30,842 bases of DNA from JBBSQE01 sp038258095 (GTDB taxonomy: Bacteria > Actinomycetota > Thermoleophilia > Solirubrobacterales > 70-9), in NCBI GenBank assembly GCA_038258095.1, contig JBBSQE010000011.1, positions 1 through 30,842 on the forward strand, given 5' to 3'. The notes beneath the pieces are model-generated. The model was not told the DNA's origin, ran no database searches, and worked only from the letters and a program-made list of their open reading frames with translations. The position numbers were made by a program, and so were the translations under genes. This document shows, piece by piece, positions 22,975-29,188 of this stretch; the first letter of the stretch is position 1, and each line of letters begins with the position of its first letter.

Positions 22975-23730
22975 GTGTCCGAACGCCTTGTGATCGAGCG
23001 GGACGGAGGCCTCGCGGAGGTGCGGCTCACGCGCGGCGACAAGCACAACGGCCTCGACTTCGAGATGTTCGAGGCGATCAACGCTGCGCTCGACGAGCTG
23101 GAGGTTGACGGTGAGCTCCGTGCCGTCGTGCTTCACGGAGAGGGGCCGAGCTTCTGCGCTGGCCTCGACGTCGCGAGCTTCGCCGGCGAGGATCTCTCGG
23201 AGGTGATGTTCGGGCGCACCCGGTCGAGCCCGGCCAACTTCGCCCAGCGCGTCGCGTTCGGCTGGCGGTCGCTGCCGGTCCCCGTTATCGCTGCCCTTCA
23301 TGGCGCTTGCTTCGGCGGCGGAGCCCAGATCGCGCTCGCCGCGGATATCCGCATCGCGGGACCCGACACACGGCTCTCGATCATGGAGATGCGATACGGC
23401 CTGATTCCCGACATGGGCCTCTCGCAGACGCTGCCGGGACTCGTCCGTGACGACGTCGCCCGCGAGCTGATCTACAGCGCGCGCCAGGTGCAGGCAGAGG
23501 AGGCCCTGCAGCTCGGCCTCGTCACGCGGATCAGCGATTCACCGCTCGAGGACGCCCGCGCCCTCGCCGCCGAGATAGCGGCAAAGCCCCTGGCCTCAAT
23601 CCGAGCCGCCAAGCGCTGGGCCAACGAGATGCCCAAGCTCTCGGAGGTCGAGGGCCTGGCGCTCGAGGAGGAGTTGCAACGCGTGGTGATGGCGGCTGCG
23701 ATGGTAGCCGCCCCCCAAGACGACGGCTGA
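22975..23730 (+). CDS. Crotonase/enoyl-CoA hydratase family protein
   Basis: The 251-residue protein has the crotonase fold markers: SFCAGLDVASF and HGACFGGGAQIALAADIRIA, which form the oxyanion hole for the CoA thioester, and MEMRYGLIPDMGLSQTLP. The first catalytic glutamate of classical hydratases (GGGxE) is a glutamine here, and the second site carries Asp in IPDMG, more like dienoyl-CoA isomerase relatives. The exact reaction, hydration or isomerisation, is therefore open. The start is GTG 22975 by -10 spacing. It is followed after 9 bases by a convergent gene. Confidence 0.88.
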   Translation: MSERLVIERDGGLAEVRLTRGDKHNGLDFEMFEAINAALDELEVDGELRAVVLHGEGPSFCAGLDVASFAGEDLSEVMFGRTRSSPANFAQRVAFGWRSLPVPVIAALHGACFGGGAQIALAADIRIAGPDTRLSIMEMRYGLIPDMGLSQTLPGLVRDDVARELIYSARQVQAEEALQLGLVTRISDSPLEDARALAAEIAAKPLASIRAAKRWANEMPKLSEVEGLALEEELQRVVMAAAMVAAPQDDG

Positions 23731-23739
23731 CTCCGCGCT

Positions 23740-24069
23740 CTACAGAGGGTGGGACGCCGTGCCGGCCTCTGCAAGTTGCCGAGCGAGGGCCGCGACCTGT
23801 CGTTGCAGCCGTGGCGCGACCATCAAGGCGAGGCCGGGGCCCGAGCACTCGATCGCGACCTCGACCTCGCCCGGCACGGGCGTGAGATGCAGGAGCACCG
23901 TTGAGGGAGAGGTCTTGCAGCTGAGGGCGGCGGGGTCCTCATGAGCCTCGATTCGGGCATCTTCGAGCCGGTCGATCTCCCATCCGAGCCTGGATAGTGA
24001 AACCCGGGCAGCGGCCAATGCGTCCTCGGTCGTGCCGGTGAGTTGAATTTCCCCACATTGGGTCGCCAT
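23740..24069 (-). CDS. Hypothetical protein
   Basis: The gene is not recognised. The 109-residue product has no transmembrane helix. Alternating strands and helices (GEIQLTGTTEDALAAARVSLSRLGWEI ... VLLHLTPVPGEVEVAIEC) resemble small alpha/beta domains of the polyketide-cyclase or DUF-type kind, but without a motif that permits naming it. The C-terminal helix is alanine-rich. It begins 10 bases after TATCAT. Its upstream region carries two inverted repeats (24118-24135 and 24155-24182), so it may be regulated. Confidence 0.65.
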   Translation of the reverse strand: MATQCGEIQLTGTTEDALAAARVSLSRLGWEIDRLEDARIEAHEDPAALSCKTSPSTVLLHLTPVPGEVEVAIECSGPGLALMVAPRLQRQVAALARQLAEAGTASHPL

Positions 24070-24079
24070 CAGGGAGTGA

Positions 24080-24085
24080 ATGATA
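24080..24085 (-). promoter_or_regulatory. Possible -10 element, hypothetical gene
   Basis: TATCAT (24085 to 24080) is followed by 10 bases and the ATG at 24069. Confidence 0.4.
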
Positions 24086-24117
24086 TTTCGCGCCGCTTAC
24101 GGGATCAGGGCTGCCCC

Positions 24118-24135
24118 CGTCACACTTTCGTGACG
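24118..24135. repeat. Inverted repeat CGTCAC-N6-GTGACG
   Basis: Perfect 6-bp arms separated by ACTTTC, about 50 bases upstream of the gene starting at 24069. It could be an operator half-site pair or a short hairpin. Confidence 0.45.
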
Positions 24136-24154
24136 ACTCGCGCGACTCTCGTCC

Positions 24155-24182
24155 GATTCGCGGTTCCGCGGAACCGCGAGTC
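24155..24182. repeat. 28-bp near-perfect palindrome
   Basis: The centre CGCGGTTCCG/CGGAACCGCG is perfect, and the symmetry extends to 28 bases with one mismatched pair. It lies behind the VOC gene and upstream of the gene starting at 24069. It could terminate the former, although no T-run follows, or be an operator. Confidence 0.5.
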
Positions 24183-24217
24183 ATTGCCTGGGAGTGGCTG
24201 GGAAGGCGCGCTCAGGG

Positions 24218-24631
24218 TCATGCATCTCCGCCGCCTGACCCACCGAGGTCACCCGGCGGGCCCGCGAGCACGACGGTGTAGCCATCGAGGTCGCGTAACC
24301 AGCACTCACGCTGGCGCGCATTGGGATTGACATGCGGCTCGTGCACGATTTCGACGCCCAGTTCGCGCACTCGACCCACCGCCGCGTCGAACTCCTCGAT
24401 AGCGAACCACAACAAGACGCCGTTACCGTAGGGCAGCTCTGGGTCGCCGATGGTCCCGTGATGGTGGGCGGTACCCCCGTCGTGCAGCTGCAGCACCAAC
24501 TCTGCATTCGACATCAGGCGCTCGTACTCCGCTCCGCCATGATCGCTCTCGCAGCCAAGTAGACGCTGGTAGAACCGGCTGCTGGCCTCGACGTCACGAA
24601 CGGCGATCAACGGCTGCGGGCGCAACGACAT
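24218..24631 (-). CDS. VOC (glyoxalase/dioxygenase-like) protein
   Basis: The 137-residue protein has a single VOC domain: PLIAVRDVEASSRFYQRLLGCES at the start, LVLQLHD in the first half, and RVRELGVEIVHEPHVNP with CWLRDLDGYTVVLAGPP at the end. VOC proteins include glyoxalases, dioxygenases and antibiotic-binding proteins. The metal-binding positions cannot be assigned with certainty, so the function is open. The ATG at 24631 lies 8 bases after GATAAT. The tail is glycine-rich. Confidence 0.82.
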   Translation of the reverse strand: MSLRPQPLIAVRDVEASSRFYQRLLGCESDHGGAEYERLMSNAELVLQLHDGGTAHHHGTIGDPELPYGNGVLLWFAIEEFDAAVGRVRELGVEIVHEPHVNPNARQRECWLRDLDGYTVVLAGPPGDLGGSGGGDA

Positions 24632-24639
24632 AGAACCGC

Positions 24640-24645
24640 ATTATC
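24640..24645 (-). promoter_or_regulatory. -10 element, VOC gene
   Basis: GATAAT (24645 to 24640) is followed by 8 bases and the ATG at 24631. Confidence 0.45.
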
Positions 24646-24732
24646 CACCAGTCAGTTGGCGGAGCGCTCTCGACTTCCGCTATCAAGGTCCTCGTCGCGT
24701 CGTGATCCTCGGCGACCGCGGCGACGAGGTAG

Positions 24733-24834
24733 TCAAGCTGGCCCGACGGATTTGTGGCTTGGGTGGGAGAACCGGCCGACCCGGGGCTGCGCGAGGCGCT
24801 CACCACCTGGTTCGGACCGCCTGCTGTGACCTAG
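24733..24834 (+). pseudogene. Remnant of an FAD-dependent monooxygenase C-terminus
   Basis: The frame 24733-24834 encodes WPDGFVAWVGEPADPGL and then REALTTWFGPPAVT before a stop. This matches the C-terminal end of class A FAD monooxygenases, which typically read RPDGxVAW followed by a short helix and WFG. An in-frame TAG precedes it and no upstream monooxygenase sequence is visible, so only about 33 codons remain. The rest of 24632-25187 shows no gene I can support. Confidence 0.4.
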
Positions 24835-24930
24835 CCAGATTCGTAGGTTTACGTAACACAGATTATCGCGCATTGAATGGACGAGGATGGTACCGAAACC
24901 TATGCCCCCGGTTTCCGGTCGATGTGGGAC

Positions 24931-24973
24931 GCGACTTTTATCTGAGCAGCCCCGCGCCACTTATGTGAGCAGG
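24931..24973 (+). repeat. Left inverted repeat with an internal tandem unit
   Basis: Two similar units, GCGACTTTTATCTGAGCAG (24931-24949) and GCCACTTATGTGAGCAG (24956-24972), lie in tandem. The second, extended to 24954-24973, is the reverse complement of 26846-26865 with one mismatch. Confidence 0.65.
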
Positions 24974-25187
24974 TGCCTCCAGGTGGAAGCAGCCCAGAGC
25001 GCCCGGGCGGACTCATAGCCGATGTAGCGGTCGGGTTTAAGGCCAGCCAGTTGCCCATCTGGCTGCGCTCTGCCGAGAACTTCGACCAACGAGCCAGAGG
25101 TTTCAATGCCACGATCTATGCGGATCGCCGGTTCCTTCACTCCTGCTCGCAGAATGGCCCTGAGACGCGTCGGACCGATTCTCTCGC

Positions 25188-26546
25188 CTAGCCGATCGCA
25201 GCCCCGCCGACGAGATCGGACAGAGCCTCGACGAAGTCCGCCCAGGACGGCGTGATCTGTTCTGAATCCGCAGAGGCACCCGGGAACGCCCCCTCGCCAT
25301 TGGCTCGCAGAGTACGCCCGCCGATGGCGATCAAGACCGCCCAGGCATAGGCGTCGTCGGCCACGCGCTCTGCCCGGTAGCCCGGTCTCCAGTCCCACAC
25401 ACCCAGCCGGTCCAGCTCCTCCCAGAATCTCGCCCAGGCTGCGGTGGTGGGACGGGCGCCCGGGACCGGCGGGCCGGATAGGGGTCCCTCCTGAGTGAGC
25501 TTCACGTCTGAGCCAGGGCCAGTCCAGTCCAGCGACCACCTCTGTCCCATCCCCGATCCACCCCGGACGTGTAGGAGCTCCGGAGCGTTGCCCTCGACGA
25601 GCCTCCGCTGCTCGAGCCAGACGCGTCTCGCCCCGCCTGATGAAAATCGTCTCAGTCGGACCGGCCGGTCGAGCAAGTCCTCTGCTTCGTTCTCATCGAG
25701 GAAGTCCGCCATCGTGCCCTCGTCCGTTGCAAGAAACTGGCTGATTCCCTCGTAGACCGCGAACCCCTCCCCCGCCCCCAACTTGTGGAGTTGGCCGACT
25801 ACCTTCACCGCGGTGGAGACCGATTCCATGGGGGCGCTGCTCGGGCCCTCACCATCTGCTGAGGTGGGAAGTGGGGGATGCGGGGACCTACGGCGGACCC
25901 GGGGCTGGTAGTCGACCTCGACTAGCTCGGGCTCGTCGAGCACGATTCGCGCGACCCGCAACTGCCAGTCGTCGCCACCGACGCTTAACACTGCTGGTCG
26001 GCCTACCTCGAGGGTCCACCACTGGGCGGCGACCCGCAGGGGGTAGTTGGCGACATCCTTTCTCCAGAAGGCGAAGCGGCGCCCGAATCGGGCAAACAGG
26101 CCGTCGGCGTCCCAGGGCCGGGTCGTGAACAGCTCCGCGCCCTCGGCCGCTGGCCATGCTGAAGCTGGAGCGCCGGCGATCAGGTAGCCAGCGGTGCAGG
26201 CACCCTCGGCGAGAGCGGTGGCCAGCTTCACGACATCCCAGGCGCAGTTCCCGAGCGAATCCCCGCCCCACTTGGCTTCGATCAGGGCGAGGGCGTCGTC
26301 TCCGCGGAGGCTGAGATCAGCCGCCCCCAAGCGCCCGAACCAGGAATCGAGCTTGACCGAGTGCTGGCGCTTTAGCTGCAGCGGCGGGTCGGGCTGATCC
26401 TGCGCGATGCCCGCAAACACATCCTCGAGGGCTTCCTCGAGGTTCTTCTCGCGAAGATCACTGCCGGATCCATTCAGAGCTTGTGCGACCGCGTCGGCCC
26501 AAGCCCGCATCACTTCATCGAACTCGGTATTCCATGGTCCGGCCAC
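25188..26546 (-). CDS. PD-(D/E)XK nuclease-like hypothetical protein
   Basis: The gene is not recognised as a named family. The 452-residue product contains a plausible PD-(D/E)XK nuclease core: Asp77 (AADLSL), then ALIEAKWG with Glu90 and Lys92, followed by a helix WDVVKLATAL and a strand YLIAGAPASAW, with acidic residues in the preceding helix (NLEEALEDVF). A middle region of about 100 residues is polar. The C-terminal 75 residues are tryptophan-rich (FWEELDRLGVWDWRPGY) and look like a second domain. The start is GTG 26546 with AGGAGG three bases upstream. Codon use is less GC-biased than in the core genes, and the flanking inverted repeats suggest mobility. A defence or DNA-processing role is possible but not shown. 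Confidence 0.65.
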   Translation of the reverse strand: MAGPWNTEFDEVMRAWADAVAQALNGSGSDLREKNLEEALEDVFAGIAQDQPDPPLQLKRQHSVKLDSWFGRLGAADLSLRGDDALALIEAKWGGDSLGNCAWDVVKLATALAEGACTAGYLIAGAPASAWPAAEGAELFTTRPWDADGLFARFGRRFAFWRKDVANYPLRVAAQWWTLEVGRPAVLSVGGDDWQLRVARIVLDEPELVEVDYQPRVRRRSPHPPLPTSADGEGPSSAPMESVSTAVKVVGQLHKLGAGEGFAVYEGISQFLATDEGTMADFLDENEAEDLLDRPVRLRRFSSGGARRVWLEQRRLVEGNAPELLHVRGGSGMGQRWSLDWTGPGSDVKLTQEGPLSGPPVPGARPTTAAWARFWEELDRLGVWDWRPGYRAERVADDAYAWAVLIAIGGRTLRANGEGAFPGASADSEQITPSWADFVEALSDLVGGAAIG

Positions 26547-26584
26547 GCGCCTCCTCAGGGTCTGGCTGATCAGCTGTTTGTCGC

Positions 26585-26602
26585 CGCCCGAGAGATCGGG
26601 CG
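26585..26602. other. Hairpin with GAGA loop upstream of the nuclease-like gene
   Basis: CGCCCGA and TCGGGCG form a perfect 7-bp stem around a GAGA tetraloop, 38 bases before the GTG at 26546. A 10-bp palindrome GCTGATCAGC (26565-26574) lies between them. These could form a structured leader or operator. The remaining 26603-26845 has only one other inverted repeat (CTCGCT/AGCGAG at 26788-26804) and no gene I can support. Confidence 0.35.
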
Positions 26603-26845
26603 ACTCTGAGAGTGTCTCGAAAGCCCCGGGCGTCCTGACATGCGAGGGAACAGCAGTGGCTGCTTCGACCAGATGGCACCGTTCCGCTGCTGGGGGTTCC
26701 GGCTACCGCTCCAGCATCGGAAGGTTGTAGCTACCTGGGGACCACTCCGGAGATGCCGAGAATTCGGAGCCGCCCACACGAGTCCGTCTCGCTAGCTCAG
26801 CGAGCGGCAGACCTTAGCCGTACTCCCGCCTCTCCCATCCCACCG

Positions 26846-26890
26846 CCTGCTCACATGAGTGGCGCCTGATCTTCTCGCATTACCGTCGCG
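26846..26890 (-). repeat. Right inverted repeat
   Basis: CCTGCTCACATGAGTGGCGC (26846-26865) matches the left repeat in reverse complement at 19 of 20 positions. Similarity resumes at CTTCTC and ends in GTCGCG (26885-26890), matching the outer part of the left repeat. From 26891 to 27251 no gene can be supported with confidence. Confidence 0.65.
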
Positions 26891-27251
26891 CCCCAGTCGA
26901 AGGCGCTCAGCGGCCCTGATTGCCGAAGCAGCTGACCCCAGCTCGCCGAGATCGATGCTGCCGCGGCTGAGAGCTCGCCCGGCGGTTGTCGAGGCGCCTG
27001 GAGATTCGTTTCACGGCGCAGCTGCGCGAATCTGAGCCGGGCTCGCGCGCCGGTCGCCTGCGGGCTCAGTCAGCGGCACAGAGTCGACGCGTCGTTTCGC
27101 GGCTTCTGTATTCGCTTCAGGATTTCGACCTCGCGCAGCTCGGCGCGTTGGCTCTTCGTGAAGAAGGCGGCCACCCTGCCGAGCCTTCTAGCCTAGAGGA
27201 GGCGCTCTCCCGGAAGGAACGGCTGGACGTGGCGGATCAAGCAGGTTGGCC

Positions 27252-27455
27252 CTACGTGTCGCGCCGCGTGATGCGGAAGACCGATACGACTTCGGCCTGA
27301 TGTGCCTCGGGGTGCGCGACATAGGCGCTTGGGCCGCCCCCGAACCAGCCTGAGGCTTCGTTGTCACCTACGAAGATGCCCGGATGGTGCTTGCCGTCGC
27401 CGTCCTCGACCCAGACGGTGTCGCCTTCCTTGAACCCGTGTTCTGTATCGCTCAT
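27252..27455 (-). CDS. Small SH3/tudor-like hypothetical protein
   Basis: The 67-residue product begins MSDTEHGFKEGDTVWVEDGDGKHHPGIFVG, a pattern of short strands typical of small SH3- or tudor-like barrels, and ends VVSVFRITRRDT. No specific function is assignable. ATG 27455 is chosen because it lies 7 bases after TAGTGT; an in-frame ATG three codons upstream would overlap that spacing. The TAG of the hexamer is the stop codon of the upstream membrane-protein remnant. Confidence 0.65.
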   Translation of the reverse strand: MSDTEHGFKEGDTVWVEDGDGKHHPGIFVGDNEASGWFGGGPSAYVAHPEAHQAEVVSVFRITRRDT

Positions 27456-27462
27456 CGGCGGC

Positions 27463-27468
27463 ACACTA
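27463..27468 (-). promoter_or_regulatory. -10 element, SH3-like gene (uses an upstream stop codon)
   Basis: TAGTGT (27468 to 27463) is followed by 7 bases and the ATG at 27455. Confidence 0.4.
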
Positions 27469-27738
27469 ACGGCGGGCCCCGACGTCCGCGACCCCGAGTG
27501 CCTCTTCGTGCGCCTTCCGGTGACCGAGTATCGCTCCGGGCGGTCCCGTTGTGATGAAGATGACCGCCGGGTACCACCAGCCCCACCAGCGGTCCTGCGC
27601 CCCGAGCCCGGCGAGATAAATCTCGAAGAGGAAGCCGGCCCCGTGTATCGGGCCGATGATCGGCGCCAGGCCGTGATGGTCGGTGATCACGCCGACCAGG
27701 AGCGGAATCAGGAGCGCCAGTCGAAGCTTCCCGAAGAC
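27466..27738 (-). pseudogene. Probably 5'-truncated small membrane protein (DUF3817-like)
   Basis: The frame gives KLRLALLIPLLVGVITDHHG, then a second hydrophobic stretch (IIGPIHGAGFLFEIYLAGLG) and a third (WWGWWYPAVIFITTGPPGAILG). The HGAGFLFEIYLA segment recalls the DUF3817 family of small actinobacterial membrane proteins. Hydrophobic coding starts before the first possible start codon (GTG 27690), and upstream sequence in this frame is the antisense of a ligase remnant, so the 5' end seems lost. A shorter protein of about 74 residues from GTG 27690 remains possible. Confidence 0.45.
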
Positions 27739-27912
27739 CTCGTCCCGATGCTCGCCCGTCCCGGCGGCTTCCCCCGGCCGACGACGAGTGGGCGTTCGAG
27801 GTCAAGTGGGACGGTATCCGTGCGCTTCTGTTCTGCCGCGACGGTGAGATTCGCCTGCGGAGCCGCAACCGCAAGGACATAACGCCCCGCTACCCCGAGC
27901 TCCGGCCTGAGC
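27721..27912 (+). pseudogene. Remnant of an ATP-dependent DNA ligase (LigD/LigC type), frameshifted
   Basis: In one frame 27721-27768 reads SKLPEDLVPMLARPG; in the next frame from about 27765 it reads LPPADDEWAFEVKWDGIRAL, then LFCRDGEIRLRSRNRKD and ITPRYPELRP. This is the start of the nucleotidyltransferase domain, including motif I with the adenylated lysine (EVKWDGIR). The frame changes between 27755 and 27780, and similarity ends near 27912 with a stop at 27975. The domain normally continues for well over 200 residues, so this fragment cannot be active. Confidence 0.7.
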
Positions 27913-27918
27913 GGTCGC

Positions 27919-28092
27919 TCAGCGGTCCGTCAGGCAGAATCCGCCACTACCGGCCACGCGCTGGTCCGAACCGATGATCTGGTTCTGAGAGAGCTTTGAC
28001 GTGTCGGGCCCCTCGGCCGTGATCAGCACGAGGCGCGGCGCGGACGGGGGCGCGGGGTCGTTCTTGGGGTCGATGGAGGGCTTCATGTCCAT
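27919..28092 (-). CDS. 57-residue hypothetical protein
   Basis: The gene is not recognised. Third codon positions are almost all G or C, which supports coding. The product is polar and proline-rich at first (MKPSIDPKNDPAPPSAPRLV), then LITAEGPDTSKLSQNQIIGS, with no membrane helix. Two in-frame ATGs (28092 and 28086) follow a GAAGAAG; the second has the better spacing. Upstream, two copies of a 13-base sequence (28114-28126 and 28157-28169) may be regulatory. Confidence 0.5.
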   Translation of the reverse strand: MDMKPSIDPKNDPAPPSAPRLVLITAEGPDTSKLSQNQIIGSDQRVAGSGGFCLTDR

Positions 28093-28212
28093 GTCTTCTT
28101 CGACACCTAGAACAGATCTCTTAGCCCTGAGTAGCGGCGATCGGCTGGAAACCCTCAGATCTTTAAGCCATCCTTATGGTTCCCGGGGCACCCTCGGATT
28201 CGGTCGCGCGAG

Positions 28213-29109
28213 CTAGGAGGCGTCGGTACTGCTGCTGGAGCTGCTGCTGACGGCCTCGGGCTCCAGTCCGGGCTTGCTGCGGGCGGCGCGGGCCTCATAG
28301 GCCGCGCGTGCTGCCTTGTCGGGCTCGGCGAGCACCTTGTCGGCGCCCAGGAAGCGGCCGAATGCCTCGCGGCCGCGCCGAGGCATCAGGCTCATGAACG
28401 TCGCGAGCCCCTTGCCGGAGCTCGGCACCCAGACCTCGAAGCGCCCGTGCTGGAGGGCCTCGACGATCGCGTCAGCGACGTCGGAGGGCTCGAGCTTCTT
28501 CATCCCCTTGAGGTCGTCTAGACCGCTGCCGAGCTCAGTGTTGACGATCGCCGGCATCACGCAGTGGATCTCGATATCCGAATCCCGGACCTCGGCCCTG
28601 ACCGCCTCGCAGAGACCGACGACGGCGTGTTTGGTGGCGCAGTAGGTCGCGATGCCGGGAAGGCCGCTCTTGCCAGCTTGCGATGCGATGTTGACGATGT
28701 GACCCCGGCCCCTCGGCTGCATGCGCTCCAGGGCCAGCTTCGTGCCGAGGATGACGCCGTGGATGTTGATGTCCACCTGTCGGTGGGCGGTTGCGTCGTC
28801 CTCTGCTGTGAAGTCGCCCACCGGCATGATCCCGGCGTTGTTGATGACGACATCGAGTGGTCCGACCTGGCGCTCGGCCTCATCGAGGAACGAAGTGAAC
28901 GAGTCTCGCTCGGTCACGTCCAATTCGAGAGCGACGGTGCCGCCGCCGAGCTCTGCCGCCGTCTTCTCGGCGAGGTCCGTATCGAGGTCACCGATCGCGA
29001 CGCGGCACCCCTGCGCGATGAGCGCCTGCGCGGTGGCCTTGCCGATGCCGCGGGCACCACCCGTGATCGCCACAACTTTTCCATTCAAAGAACGTGCTTC
29101 ACGGGCCAT
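28213..29109 (-). CDS. Short-chain dehydrogenase/reductase
   Basis: The 298-residue classical SDR has TGGARGIG (residues 16-23) for NAD(P) binding, NNAG, and YCATK as the catalytic Tyr-x-x-x-Lys. A C-terminal extension of about 45 residues ends in a run of serines, which is not needed for the fold. The substrate is unknown; the extended C-terminus resembles SDRs acting on hydrophobic substrates. The start is ATG 29109 with GGAGAG upstream; longer in-frame versions would run into the divergent ccdA-like gene. A possible -10 (TAAATT, 29150 to 29145) would give a leader of about 30 bases. Confidence 0.9.
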   Translation of the reverse strand: MAREARSLNGKVVAITGGARGIGKATAQALIAQGCRVAIGDLDTDLAEKTAAELGGGTVALELDVTERDSFTSFLDEAERQVGPLDVVINNAGIMPVGDFTAEDDATAHRQVDINIHGVILGTKLALERMQPRGRGHIVNIASQAGKSGLPGIATYCATKHAVVGLCEAVRAEVRDSDIEIHCVMPAIVNTELGSGLDDLKGMKKLEPSDVADAIVEALQHGRFEVWVPSSGKGLATFMSLMPRRGREAFGRFLGADKVLAEPDKAARAAYEARAARSKPGLEPEAVSSSSSSSTDAS

Positions 29110-29152
29110 CGGTCTCTCTCCTCGATCGGGGTCTCCTTGAGAGGAATTTAGC

Positions 29153-29180
29153 TTGTCTTGGGAATCGCCTTCGGTAGCCT
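29153..29180 (+). promoter_or_regulatory. Promoter of the CcdA-like gene
   Basis: TTGTCT (29153-29158) and TAGCCT (29175-29180) are 16 bases apart, and the hexamer is 8 bases before the in-frame GTG at 29189. The TTG of the -35 is also an in-frame potential start codon. Confidence 0.5.
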
Positions 29181-29188
29181 CGGGTGGC

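Larger units (their letters stand above)
24931..26890. mobile_element. Candidate mobile element carrying one gene
   Basis: Matching inverted repeats flank a single large gene (25188-26546): the inner 20-base blocks agree at 19 positions, and similarity continues outward for about 25 bases. Codon use inside is less GC-rich than in the core genes. No recognisable transposase is present, so it may be a non-autonomous cassette moved in trans, the encoded nuclease-like protein may be the mobilising enzyme, or the repeats may be remnants of two elements facing away. The exact ends and any target duplication could not be fixed. Confidence 0.45.

Noticed and set aside
24594..24806. Possible 70-codon minus gene overlapping the VOC start
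   Set aside because: It is antisense to the monooxygenase remnant and covers the VOC promoter; no start signal or domain is seen.
24973..25191. Plus-strand frame of 72 codons just inside the left inverted repeat
   Set aside because: It looks somewhat protein-like (IADVAVGFKASQLPIWLRSAENF) and ends tail-to-tail with the nuclease-like gene, but third-position bias is weak and there is no ribosome site or promoter.
27073..27195. Minus-strand micro-frame of about 34 codons after a TAGGCT (27195 to 27190)
   Set aside because: The start would be 15 bases from the hexamer, outside the spacing seen elsewhere, and the product is too short to judge.
26986..27300. Plus-strand frame of 104 codons starting with TTG
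   Set aside because: No start signal and only moderate third-position G/C, and it overlaps the 3' part of the SH3-like gene. A degraded gene cannot be excluded.
29153..29188. TTG 29153 as start of the CcdA-like protein
   Set aside because: This TTG is the -35 hexamer TTGTCT of a promoter whose -10 lies 16 bases later; translation must begin downstream, at GTG 29189.
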